Assembly: GCA_017469685.1 (NCBI GenBank)
Contig: JAFUFW010000028.1
Span: 1 to 62,851, forward strand
DNA: 62,851 nucleotides
Reading direction: 5' to 3'
Source: Bacteroidaceae bacterium
Lineage (GTDB): Bacteria > Bacteroidota > Bacteroidia > Bacteroidales > Bacteroidaceae
Part shown: positions 9,340 to 18,501 of the stretch, one piece after another
Position numbering within the stretch: position 1 is the stretch's first letter
Layout of the letters: each line of letters starts with the position of its first letter
Program-made: the position numbers and the translations under genes
Notes under the pieces: model-generated
What the model saw: the letters and a program-made list of their open reading frames with translations, nothing else
The model's database searches: none
What the model was told of the DNA's origin: nothing

Positions 9340-9506
9340 CAGCAAATATAATGAGAACAAAGCCTGAAGAGCAAGAATAATACAACTGTCAACGGTTGAT
9401 TATTTAAGAATTTGCGGCGAATAATCTGGCTAAGTCAATCATGTTTCGCATTAATCAAAAAGAAATCAAATCATATATAAACGCTTATAAATCCACTGAC
9501 TAAACA

Positions 9507-12176
9507 ATGATACAATTAAAACGAAACATCGTGATTGCTGCATTCGCGACCATGTGTATAGCTGTGCACGCCGACAAGAATGTTACGACAAAGTATATCG
9601 AAAACCCGAGCTTCGAGAAAGGCACTCAGGGCTGGACAATTTCTAACCTGAAGACACAGACGAACACATCGTTCACCAAAAAAGCAGGAACGACGTATCT
9701 TGAAAAATGGACGGGCCAAGGAAGCGCAGTTGGTTCAGGATCAGCCAAGCAGACGCTGACCGGATTACCTGCCGGAAACTATAAACTTACCGTTGCCGCT
9801 CAGAACATTCAACAGAATTCAACCACCGCGCAGACTGGAGCCTTCATCTATGCAGGCAAGGCGTCCAATTCAACCACTGTGACCGTTGCAGACAACTATG
9901 TTGTGGAATTTGCTACCAGCGGTGATGACATTGAAATCGCTTTCCAGGCCACAAATGCTTCTGGCAACTGGATTGCAGTAGACAACTTCCGCTTAACATA
10001 CGTTAACACAACTATATCTCTGCTTCAGGAGGCTGTAGCTACGGCCGAAGCCTTTATCACAACAACATCAAAATCCTCAAACGCAGGTCTGCAACCGACG
10101 CCGAAAAAGAATCTGCAAGACGCAATAGCATCGGCCAAACTACTTGACGAGAACGCATCTGACGATGCTCTGGAAGAGGCTGCTACGACGTTGTCCACTA
10201 CCCTATCTGCAGCGAAGGCAAACAACGAGGCCCTCAAGGAGTTGAAATCTCTGAATACCAAAGCCACTGTCCGCCTGGGCTCAGACATAGCAGAGCGCTA
10301 TCGTGCTGATCTACAGAAAGCTACTGATGCCGCTGCACAAGTGCTCAAGCTTGAGACTGACGATGACATCCAAGCCGTTGTGAATCAGCTTCAGGCGGCC
10401 TACGATATCGCAAGTGAAAGCTATCAGGCTAAGAGTGCTCTGAAAAAGGAAATTAATACTGCCTCTCGCATTAACACCAGCGGGAAGATCGGCGCTGAGG
10501 AGTTGGCAGCTGCTTTGGCGGCAGCGGAAGCCGTAAGGGATGACCCTAATGCCACACCCGAGGAGATGCTGGCAGCTGCTAAGACGATGGAGCATGCGAC
10601 CCTCGCCTATCGCATTGCCAATGGCACTGGCGCAGACCCGACGGCACGCACGCTTTCCGTAGTACAAGGCGCTACAGAGATTTTCGCCCGTGGCTCGTTC
10701 TCTGGTTCAGCTAAAGAGAAAGGATTCTGCTACAGCGAGGACCCGGAGCCCACTGTCTACGACAATCGGACAACAGAAAGCTACAGCAACAACGGAGATA
10801 TCTACGTGATAAGAGAAGCTAAGCCCGCAACGGTCTACTACGTGCGCGCGTACATTATTACTTCTGGCTACAAGCTGGCTTACGGCGATGTCATTAAGAC
10901 TGTGACCCGTCCGCTCGGCAACGTAAGCTACGACTATGACAATGCCGGCGACGATGCCACGAACCAGCGTATCACTGCCGCATGCGAAGAGGCTGTATGG
11001 ATGTGGAACAACATCACCGGACTACGCAATTTCCACCTCAGTGCACACTATGTTCCGGGAGCTGGAGCCGGCAGCGGCACGGCCGACTGCTCTTATGGCG
11101 GATATATGCGCATAAGCCAGACTACCTCGTACCAACGCACAGGCACAGTCATGCACGAAGGCTCTCATGGCCAAGGCGTCATCAATTATACCGACTGGGT
11201 AAACTCTATTTACCGTACCAACGGCGACCGTGGCTACTGGTTAGGCCCGCGTGTAGACCGCGTCATACAATTCCTCGAGAACAAGAGCACGGCAAAGCTG
11301 AATGGCGACAATATCCACATGTGGCCATACGGCATCAACGGTGCCAGCGAGGACACGGGTGAACCGATGCTCTATCGCGCAAACGCGCTTATAGTAGGTG
11401 CACTGGCCGAAGATGGTATCGTTACCCCAAACATGGATTTCAAAAAGCCGGCCTACAGCTTCACCCAATACGATGAGCAACGCTACTACCTCAAGAGCGA
11501 GTCGACCGACTGCGGCCTGGCAACATCGTATCTGCGCCAGAAATCAAGCACCGCTGTAGCCTTCGCCGAGATGACCACAGACGAAGCTTTCGACAACGAC
11601 TCCTGCGCATGGTATGTCGCCTTCAACCCAGAGACTTGCTACTACACTTTCCAAAACGTAGCTACGGGCAAGTATCTGAGCATTGGCCACAGCGGAAGCC
11701 TGACTACCAATGCCAACAACGCTACGTACCAGCTCATGGGCTCGCGCAACCAGACTACACTTGACGACTACACCTTCGCGAACACCTCTTACTGGCTGAT
11801 AGCTCCAGGCAACTATTCTGCCGTAAACGCCACAGCCTTTGGCGCTTCAGCTGTCAAGTTCAATCACGCCGACGACGCCATCACTCAGCGCTGGCTCATC
11901 CTCACCCGCGACGAAGTGGCACGCTTTGCCGAAGCCCGTGGGGAGACGGTGGGCATCAGCACCGCCAATGCTGATGCCGGCAGCAGCAAGTTGCAGGTGT
12001 CTGGCGGCACAGGCGCTCTCTACATCACAGCTACCACTGCCGGCGCAGACGCCAAAGTGTATACCCTCGACGGCCGCGTCGCTGCCAAGGTGTACGTACA
12101 ACTGGGTGCCACAGCCTCTGTCAACCTGCCTCGTGGCATATATATCGTCGGCGGCAAAAAAGTCATTGTAAGATAG
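9507..12176 (+). CDS. Secreted multidomain putative zinc metallopeptidase with T9SS-like sorting tail
   Basis: This 889-residue protein has a signal peptide (1-22, ending AVHA), then a galactose-binding-like beta domain (about 25-165, ending AVDNFRLTYVN), a helical FIVAR-like stretch (170-365), and a fibronectin-like domain with ATVYYVRAY (370-465). Next comes a catalytic-looking region (475-640) with HEGSH at 550-554, that is HExxH followed by GQG. A ricin-like beta-trefoil segment (about 650-800: YYTFQNVATGKYLSIG, then QRWLI) follows, and the last residues, LPRGIYIVGGKKVIVR, look like a type A T9SS signal. Such a protein would act on a polymer or glycoprotein at the cell surface. I cannot place the HExxH region in a known peptidase family and cannot identify its third zinc ligand. 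It stands alone with its own promoter. Confidence 0.7.
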   Translation: MIQLKRNIVIAAFATMCIAVHADKNVTTKYIENPSFEKGTQGWTISNLKTQTNTSFTKKAGTTYLEKWTGQGSAVGSGSAKQTLTGLPAGNYKLTVAAQNIQQNSTTAQTGAFIYAGKASNSTTVTVADNYVVEFATSGDDIEIAFQATNASGNWIAVDNFRLTYVNTTISLLQEAVATAEAFITTTSKSSNAGLQPTPKKNLQDAIASAKLLDENASDDALEEAATTLSTTLSAAKANNEALKELKSLNTKATVRLGSDIAERYRADLQKATDAAAQVLKLETDDDIQAVVNQLQAAYDIASESYQAKSALKKEINTASRINTSGKIGAEELAAALAAAEAVRDDPNATPEEMLAAAKTMEHATLAYRIANGTGADPTARTLSVVQGATEIFARGSFSGSAKEKGFCYSEDPEPTVYDNRTTESYSNNGDIYVIREAKPATVYYVRAYIITSGYKLAYGDVIKTVTRPLGNVSYDYDNAGDDATNQRITAACEEAVWMWNNITGLRNFHLSAHYVPGAGAGSGTADCSYGGYMRISQTTSYQRTGTVMHEGSHGQGVINYTDWVNSIYRTNGDRGYWLGPRVDRVIQFLENKSTAKLNGDNIHMWPYGINGASEDTGEPMLYRANALIVGALAEDGIVTPNMDFKKPAYSFTQYDEQRYYLKSESTDCGLATSYLRQKSSTAVAFAEMTTDEAFDNDSCAWYVAFNPETCYYTFQNVATGKYLSIGHSGSLTTNANNATYQLMGSRNQTTLDDYTFANTSYWLIAPGNYSAVNATAFGASAVKFNHADDAITQRWLILTRDEVARFAEARGETVGISTANADAGSSKLQVSGGTGALYITATTAGADAKVYTLDGRVAAKVYVQLGATASVNLPRGIYIVGGKKVIVR

Positions 12177-12268
12177 AAACCATAATCCATAAATTCTAAT
12201 CCCTCGCCCGGCTCTGCCGATAGAATGAGCTACAGCGAGTCTGAAGAATCACTAATCAAAAAAAAATA

Positions 12269-12880
12269 ATGTATATCATCGGTATTGCAGGCGGCACAGG
12301 TTCGGGCAAAACGACCGTAGTGCGCAAGATTGTAGAATCGCTCCCTGGTTCACAGGTAGCCGTTATTCCCCAGGATTCCTACTACAACGACAATACAGGT
12401 ATCCCCATGGAAGAGCGCAGGAAGATAAACTTTGACCACCCTAATGCCTTCGACTGGAAACTGCTCATTCAGCAGATCAACGATTTGCGCAAAGGTAAGG
12501 CCATCGAGCAGCCAACATACTCCTATATTGAGAGCAACCGCCTCCCCGAAACCGTACACATAGAGCCCTGTGAGGTTATTATCATCGAAGGGATTATGGC
12601 GCTGTGCCGCAAAGAGTTGCGCGACCTCATGGACCTTAAGATCTTCGTGGATGCCGACCCTGACGACCGCCTCATCAGAGTCATCTCACGCGATATGGCC
12701 GAGCGCGGGCGCACAGCTCAGATGGTCATGGACCGATACATCGACGTACTTAAGCCCATGCATCTCGAGTTCATCGAGCCTACGAAACGATATGCCGACC
12801 TGATTATCCCTCAAGGCGGTAACAATCAGAAAGCTATCGACATAATGCGCACATATATCATTCACAGAATGAAGCCTTAA
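12269..12880 (+). CDS. udk: Uridine kinase
   Basis: This 203-residue P-loop kinase phosphorylates uridine and cytidine with ATP or GTP in pyrimidine salvage in the cytoplasm. It begins MYIIGIAGGTGSGKTT, with the Walker A loop at residues 8-15, followed by the family-typical PQDSYY, NFDHPNAFDW and the acidic-base pair EGIMAL, and a lid region RDMAERGRTAQMVMDRY. Length is usual for Udk. It is followed after five bases by the lytic-transglycosylase gene and then by a helicase gene, so the three probably form one transcription unit with no obvious functional theme. Confidence 0.95.
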   Translation: MYIIGIAGGTGSGKTTVVRKIVESLPGSQVAVIPQDSYYNDNTGIPMEERRKINFDHPNAFDWKLLIQQINDLRKGKAIEQPTYSYIESNRLPETVHIEPCEVIIIEGIMALCRKELRDLMDLKIFVDADPDDRLIRVISRDMAERGRTAQMVMDRYIDVLKPMHLEFIEPTKRYADLIIPQGGNNQKAIDIMRTYIIHRMKP

Positions 12881-12885
12881 CAATC

Positions 12886-14073
12886 TTGCACTCCCCCAAG
12901 ACTTTATTCATCAAGCTGATGGTGGTATCTGCTCTCGTGCTTGCGACCTCCTGTCGTGAGCGGAAGCAGATGCCATCCGTAATGTTCGGACAAGGCGAAG
13001 ACGTGACAGCCTCTGCCGACTACGACCTCCGTGACATCCAGGCCGCAGGCGAGATTATTGTTGCTACGCTCTCCGGACCTGACACCTATTTTGAATATCG
13101 AGGCCAAGGGTTCGGACTCCAGTATCAAATAACAAAGGCATACGCTCAAAGCATAGGAACACGGCTTCGAATGGAAATTGCCAACGACACCGCAGAGCTC
13201 ATCCGTCGCCTCGCCGAAGGCGAAGCCGACATGGTTGCGGCCGCTTTGCCTGAAGCCGTGGGCTTTGCAACTATTCATGGCGAATGGACCGTACGCGACG
13301 ACTCGCCGGAACTACAGGCGTCGGCCAAAGCCTGGTGGACTGACGACACCCGCAGCCACTATCTCGCATTGGAGCAACAACGCACCCAACGTGTCAGCAA
13401 AGCAAAGGTAAACGCACGCCCACCCATGCTCTCGCGCCAGAAAGGCATTATCAGCCAATGGGATTCTTATTTCATCCGTCATGCTTCGAGCATTGGCTGG
13501 GACTGGCGCTTGCTGGCAGCTCAGTGCTACCAGGAGTCTGCTTTCGACTCTAAAGCCGTGTCATGGGCTGGCGCTCAAGGCCTAATGCAGCTCATGCCCT
13601 CTACAGCAGCCAGCATGGGACTCTCGTTAGCGCAAGTATTCGAGCCGGAACGTAATATTGAAGGAGCGGTCCGATACCTTCGTCATCTCACTGAAACATT
13701 CAGTGATATTCCTAACCGACAGGAACGTCTGAACTTCGTCCTTGCCGCCTACAACGGAGGTCCGGGCCACGTACGCGATGCCATGGCTCTGGCCACGAAA
13801 CACGGTAAGAACCCGCATCGTTGGAATGATGTAGACTATTATATACTCCACCTCTCAGAACCAGCTTATTATCGCGACCCGATCGTCAAGTGCGGCTACC
13901 TCAGAGGGGCGGAGACCTCTGGCTACGTGCGCCAGATTCTTGCCCGATGGGCTTCTTACCGCGGCTCTGCGCCTGCCCACCACTCATCGGCAGCTCCCCT
14001 ACCCTCTTCGGGCAAAGCATCGCGTGTGCGCGCACGTTCCGATTATATTAATGACTCCCTGCTAATACGTTAA
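12886..14073 (+). CDS. MltF-like lytic transglycosylase lipoprotein with shortened solute-binding part
   Basis: This 395-residue protein from TTG 12886 has a lipoprotein signal with lipobox LATSC (Cys23); the in-frame ATG at 12919 would leave a poor signal, so the TTG is preferred. Residues about 45-130 match the first lobe of a bacterial extracellular solute-binding domain. About 195-330 form the SLT domain with catalytic Glu217 in CYQESAFD, then GAQGLMQLMP and the substrate-groove NFVLAAYNGGPGHV. This domain cleaves the glycan strand of peptidoglycan and forms 1,6-anhydro-muramic acid ends. Compared with MltF, the second lobe seems absent: GEADMVAAALPEAVG runs almost directly into GEWTVRDDSPEL, which resembles the end of that domain. 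It lies five bases after udk. Confidence 0.85.
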   Translation: MHSPKTLFIKLMVVSALVLATSCRERKQMPSVMFGQGEDVTASADYDLRDIQAAGEIIVATLSGPDTYFEYRGQGFGLQYQITKAYAQSIGTRLRMEIANDTAELIRRLAEGEADMVAAALPEAVGFATIHGEWTVRDDSPELQASAKAWWTDDTRSHYLALEQQRTQRVSKAKVNARPPMLSRQKGIISQWDSYFIRHASSIGWDWRLLAAQCYQESAFDSKAVSWAGAQGLMQLMPSTAASMGLSLAQVFEPERNIEGAVRYLRHLTETFSDIPNRQERLNFVLAAYNGGPGHVRDAMALATKHGKNPHRWNDVDYYILHLSEPAYYRDPIVKCGYLRGAETSGYVRQILARWASYRGSAPAHHSSAAPLPSSGKASRVRARSDYINDSLLIR

Positions 14074-14085
14074 TATATTTCTGAT

Positions 14086-17049
14086 TTGGAGCAAAAGGCT
14101 TACATAAAGAAGTGGCGGGTGCAGGTGGACTCGTGGACAGAGGCGCAAATCCGTGCTCACACCAAGCAGATTGCCTCAGACGCGTCATTGTCGCCATCAC
14201 TCACAACTTTTTACGGCCGATTTACAAACGCCGGGAGTATTTCTATCGCTAATCCCGGGCTTATTCCTCCAAGCTACCTCTATCAGGGAGTTATACTGAA
14301 CCTGCTACTCAGCGAAGAGCAGGCAGACGGCTGCTACTTGCCGCAGCACATAGTCCTCGACCCGGATTATCTTGTCGACGTCACGGCTATTTGCCATTGC
14401 TTCACCCACCATGGCGATGCTCCGGCCATGCATCTTCTGAACAAATTCATGCCTTCGCAGGCCAGCGCTGCCACAATGCTCGGCAACGTAGCCAACCAGT
14501 TCCTCGATGATTGCATCAACGCCCCGACAGACATTGACAGGGAAGTACTTTATCGAAAGTCGCTCAGCAAGGCTTTCTGCTCCGACCCTCTGAGCTTTTC
14601 CACAACCGAAGGCATAGACCAAACGTTCAGCAACCAGTGCTGGGCTCAGTTTGAGAATATTATGTCAGTTGTCGATGAAGGGCTTCCTGGAGCTGCAACG
14701 CTGGAAGCGGCATTCATCTGCGAAGCCCTTGGCATTCAAGGACGTATGGATTTCCTGAGTGGAGACCATAGGACTGTGATAGAGCTGAAGTCTGGCAAGG
14801 CCGATGAGTCGGCTCTGTATTCGAGGACAAAGCCGGCCTACAAGGATGTTGAGCCGCGATTCCGCTACGAGCATGCCATGCAGATGGCACTTTACAAAGA
14901 GGCGCTCTACTACAACGAAGGACTGCCATATGCCAAAGTGAGCACACAACTGCTCTATAGCCGCTACCCTGAATTGATGGACATCCACCTCGGACGAAAC
15001 GATATCCACCGTGCAATGAATGTTCGCAACGGGATTGTTCACATTGAACATCTGCTCTGCAGCGACCCAAAATCACTGTTTGATATCCTTTCCGAACAGC
15101 ATTTCAACACCGCAGGCACCCACGACCGCTTCTACGAGAACTACCTCCGTCCCCGCATCCTTGCTTTCATCAACCAGCTTCAAAATGCAGATCCGCTCAC
15201 TAAAGCTTATTTTGAAGAGATGACGAAATTCGTGGAGATGGAGCAGTTCCTCGCCAAAACGGGCGTCGATGGCATTACGCTTCCAGCAGGCCATAAAGGC
15301 TTTGCCGACACCTGGCGTGCATCGCGACAAGAGAAGACAGACGCGGGCAGGCTGATACCTTCGCTCAAACTCAAAGGAGTGTTCGACGACAGGCTGCTCG
15401 TTTCGCTGAATGCTACTACCGATGCCCTCGATGAGTCGTCGAATTTCCGCGTCGGAGATATAGTTATGCTTTATTCTCAAGGAGCCACATCCACGCATGA
15501 TGCAGAAAGCTATATCTTATGTATCGTGGAAAAGCTCACGGCAAACGGACTCAGCCTTCGTCTCAGATATCCTCAACACGACGCCTCAATGCTCCGCGAT
15601 GACAACCTTTTCGCTATCGAACCCGCCCATGCCGATTCTGGCTACACGACCCTCTATCGCGGATTGTTTTCGTTGCTTACAACTGAACCTCGAAGAGCCC
15701 AGCTGATTACGGCCGGTCGTGCAGCCGAATTCGACCGGTCAAAAACGCTTACACTACCGATTGAAAGCACCAATCTGACCAGTCTCGTCCTCAGAGCTAA
15801 GCAGGCAAAGGATTATTTCCTGCTGGTGGGGCCTCCGGGAACAGGGAAAACCTCTATTGCACTTAAACAAATAGTTCTGGAATTACTTGCGGACAATAAG
15901 CCACAGAGCCTACTGCTTACGGCCTTCACCAACCGTGCTGTCGACGAGATTTGCACAATGCTTGAAGGCATTGCCGTTGATTATGTTCGCTTAGGCCCAG
16001 TTTATGCCTGCGCAGAGGAACACCGCGAGCACTTGCTACTGCGCAGGGCAGAGAAACACCCCTCGCGGAAAGAAATAAGAATGCAGCTGATGACTGCGCC
16101 TGTAATCGTCGGCACTATAACATCTCTCTCATCTGCAACAGAACTTTTCCGCTTGCGTCATTTTGACGCTGCTATCGTCGACGAAGCATCACAAGCCCTT
16201 GAACCTCACCTGATGCCATTGCTCTGTGCAACTGATTCGCAAGGACGAACAGCCATTGAGAAATTTATTCTCATAGGCGACCATAAGCAGCTGCCGGCCG
16301 TCGTAGTACAGCCGGAAGAAGCCAGTCGTGTAGCCGACAAACGCCTAAGGGCTATTGGGATTACCGATTGCCGCCGCTCACTTTTCGAGCGCCTCTATAG
16401 CCTTGCCATTCAACAGAATAACAATTATGCCATTGGACACCTGACTCGTCAGGGCCGCATGCACGACGACATTTCCAACTTCGTCAGCCACAACTACTAC
16501 GAAGGCCAGCTACAAAGCGTACCACTACCCCATCAGACGGCTGCAGCGAGCAAAATCTACGGCACACACAGGATGCTGGCCGTCAACGTGGAGCCTGATT
16601 TAGAACGCTGTACGCCAAAGAGTAATCAGGCCGAAGCCACGGTGGTAGCACGCATTGTGAGTGAGATAGCTGAAACAACAGACGGACAAAGGAGTTTGGG
16701 CATCATTGTCCCTTTCCGCGGACAGATAATCATCATCCGACGCGCACTTGAGGCATTGCAAGTGCCTGAACATGAGAAGATAATTATTGACACTGTCGAG
16801 CGCTACCAAGGATCGCAACGCGACATAATCATCTTCTCTGCAACAATCCACACTCGCCGGCAACTCGAAATTCTTTCGCGCCCCGTAGTCATTCTTTCAG
16901 ACCATAATAGTAAATCCCCATGCCTGATTGACCGCAAACTCAATGTCGCCATTACTCGAGCACGCGAGCAATTCATTCTTGTCGGCAATCTCGCCTTGCT
17001 GCGCAACTCACGCCCTTACGCCAACCTCATTGAACATTGTCAGTCCTGA
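14086..17049 (+). CDS. Fused RecB-like nuclease and UPF1/Dna2-like superfamily 1 helicase
   Basis: This 987-residue protein starts at TTG 14086, 12 bases after the preceding gene. The first half carries a PD-(D/E)xK nuclease core of the Cas4/RecB/Dna2 kind: GRMDFLS (Asp222), ELKSGK (Glu233, Lys235), and the helix HAMQMALYKEAL with Gln266 and Tyr270. The second half is a helicase of the UPF1/Dna2 kind: Walker A GPPGTGKTS (Lys588), VDEASQ (Asp699-Glu700), GDHKQLPAVV, LTRQGRMH, VPFRGQI, TVERYQGSQRD and NVAITRAREQ. Such proteins trim and unwind DNA ends or flaps. I see no Cys cluster of the iron-sulfur type seen in Dna2 and Cas4. It may serve repair or defence; the context (udk, mltF) does not decide between these. 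Confidence 0.85.
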   Translation: MEQKAYIKKWRVQVDSWTEAQIRAHTKQIASDASLSPSLTTFYGRFTNAGSISIANPGLIPPSYLYQGVILNLLLSEEQADGCYLPQHIVLDPDYLVDVTAICHCFTHHGDAPAMHLLNKFMPSQASAATMLGNVANQFLDDCINAPTDIDREVLYRKSLSKAFCSDPLSFSTTEGIDQTFSNQCWAQFENIMSVVDEGLPGAATLEAAFICEALGIQGRMDFLSGDHRTVIELKSGKADESALYSRTKPAYKDVEPRFRYEHAMQMALYKEALYYNEGLPYAKVSTQLLYSRYPELMDIHLGRNDIHRAMNVRNGIVHIEHLLCSDPKSLFDILSEQHFNTAGTHDRFYENYLRPRILAFINQLQNADPLTKAYFEEMTKFVEMEQFLAKTGVDGITLPAGHKGFADTWRASRQEKTDAGRLIPSLKLKGVFDDRLLVSLNATTDALDESSNFRVGDIVMLYSQGATSTHDAESYILCIVEKLTANGLSLRLRYPQHDASMLRDDNLFAIEPAHADSGYTTLYRGLFSLLTTEPRRAQLITAGRAAEFDRSKTLTLPIESTNLTSLVLRAKQAKDYFLLVGPPGTGKTSIALKQIVLELLADNKPQSLLLTAFTNRAVDEICTMLEGIAVDYVRLGPVYACAEEHREHLLLRRAEKHPSRKEIRMQLMTAPVIVGTITSLSSATELFRLRHFDAAIVDEASQALEPHLMPLLCATDSQGRTAIEKFILIGDHKQLPAVVVQPEEASRVADKRLRAIGITDCRRSLFERLYSLAIQQNNNYAIGHLTRQGRMHDDISNFVSHNYYEGQLQSVPLPHQTAAASKIYGTHRMLAVNVEPDLERCTPKSNQAEATVVARIVSEIAETTDGQRSLGIIVPFRGQIIIIRRALEALQVPEHEKIIIDTVERYQGSQRDIIIFSATIHTRRQLEILSRPVVILSDHNSKSPCLIDRKLNVAITRAREQFILVGNLALLRNSRPYANLIEHCQS

Positions 17050-17159
17050 CACGTACTTATTTTATGTACTGAACGGCCCTATCCAAACATTTTATTTAAA
17101 AATAAAGAGCTGAGCGAAAAAAAAAGTGTGAAAACAACACCTCATATAAAAAAAAGCAT

Positions 17160-17207
17160 TAACTTTGGAGCGAATTATGCAAGTAAAGCATATATTTACA
17201 CTCCAAA
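17160..17207 (+). promoter_or_regulatory. -7 box and nested inverted repeats before the arabinose locus
   Basis: TAACTTTG at 17160-17167 is a Bacteroidota -7 box without a clear -33 TTG. Starting in it, TTTGGAG (17164-17170) pairs with CTCCAAA (17201-17207), and inside these GTAAA (17183-17187) pairs with TTTAC (17195-17199). The arrangement covers the likely transcription start and could be a regulator site or a leader hairpin. Confidence 0.5.
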
Positions 17208-17252
17208 AAGAATACATATTATACAAATCTTATTATTAAACCACTTATCAAC

Positions 17253-18443
17253 ATGAAAACTTTACTTAAAAGCATCCTCTCAGGAGCTGCCGTCATCGCT
17301 TTTGCAGCAGCTTGCACTGAGACCAAGACTAATGATGTGCAGCTGACCGCCAGCGGTCTTGACCCAGAGGCTTTTGTCGACACCATCGATGGTAAAGCTA
17401 CAGCCCTCTACACGCTGAAGAACGACAACGGCGTAGAAGTGTGTATCACCAACTTGGGTGCGCGCATCGTAAGCATCATGGTTCCCGACCGCGACGGCAA
17501 ACTCACAGACGTTGTTCTCGGTTTCGACAACGTCAAGCAATATGCCGACCGCGTCAACACTCCCAGCGACTACGGAGCAAGCATTGGCCGCTATGCCAAC
17601 CGCATCGCAAAGCATCAGATCACCATCAACGGCGAAAACTTCGAACTTGTAGCCAACGACGGCGAAAACTGCCTGCACGGAGGTCCCACAGGCTGGCAAT
17701 ACGCGGTCTATGAGGCAGAACAAATTGACGACAAGACGGTGAAGTTCACCATCGTGAGCCCCGACGGCGACAATGGTTTCCCAGGCGAGGTGACTGCTAC
17801 GACCACCTATACCCTCACAGACGACAATGCCATTGACATTCAGTGGGAGGCCACAACCACCAAGGAGACCGTCATCAACCAGACCAACCACGCTTACTTC
17901 AACCTCAACGGCGACTTCACCCAACCCGGCACGAATATGGTGCTATACGTAAATGCCGACAACTTCACACCGTCCGACGAGATTTACATACCTACAGGTG
18001 CTGTCGTACCAGTCGAAGGCACTCCTTATGACTTCCGTCAGCCTCGCGCTCTCGACGAAATTATCAACGACACGACGTTCGAACAGATTAAGAACGCTGG
18101 CGGTGTTGACCACAACTTCTGCCTGAACACCTACGATATGGACACCTTCCGGGGCGATGATTCACAGGTAGCAGCCAGCCTCTATAGCCCCGTAACTGGC
18201 ATCCTCCTCGAAGTGTTCACCGACGAACCCGGCATTCAGGTATATTCTGGCAACTTCCAGGGTTCAGGCGCCGGCGCCGACCAGCCCCATAAACTTGGGC
18301 TAATCTACCCACGCCAGGTGAGCGTATGCCTCGAGAGTCAGAAGTACCCCGACACACCTCATCACCCCGAATGGCCGACGGCTAACGTAAAGCCCGACGA
18401 GACATACCGTAGCCACTGCGTTTATAAGTTCAGCGTCAAGTAG
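17253..18443 (+). CDS. galM: Aldose 1-epimerase (mutarotase), lipoprotein
   Basis: This 396-residue enzyme interconverts alpha and beta anomers of aldoses. The N-terminus has a lipoprotein signal with lipobox AAAC near residue 21, so it is anchored in the envelope rather than cytoplasmic. Family residues are in place: His142 in ENCLHGG, the general acid His213 in NQTNHAYFNL, and the general base Glu361 in CLESQKYP. It is the first gene of the arabinose locus, 58 bases before the symporter gene, so its job is probably to supply the sugar anomer that the transporter or isomerase prefers. The nearest regulatory candidates are the nested inverted repeats at 17160-17207. Confidence 0.93.
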   Translation: MKTLLKSILSGAAVIAFAAACTETKTNDVQLTASGLDPEAFVDTIDGKATALYTLKNDNGVEVCITNLGARIVSIMVPDRDGKLTDVVLGFDNVKQYADRVNTPSDYGASIGRYANRIAKHQITINGENFELVANDGENCLHGGPTGWQYAVYEAEQIDDKTVKFTIVSPDGDNGFPGEVTATTTYTLTDDNAIDIQWEATTTKETVINQTNHAYFNLNGDFTQPGTNMVLYVNADNFTPSDEIYIPTGAVVPVEGTPYDFRQPRALDEIINDTTFEQIKNAGGVDHNFCLNTYDMDTFRGDDSQVAASLYSPVTGILLEVFTDEPGIQVYSGNFQGSGAGADQPHKLGLIYPRQVSVCLESQKYPDTPHHPEWPTANVKPDETYRSHCVYKFSVK

Positions 18444-18501
18444 GCTCAAACCACCTTATTCTCTAATCTTTAAACCAAAAACTATAAACTATAAGAACAC
18501 T

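Larger units (their letters stand above)
8936..9506. other. Gene-free stretch of about 570 bases
   Basis: I see no convincing gene here. The stretch holds the first copy of the 80-bp palindromic element (8991-9070), a good promoter for the next gene (9310-9339), and an A-rich leader of about 160 bases. The part between 9070 and 9300 shows no structure I can name. Confidence 0.7.
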
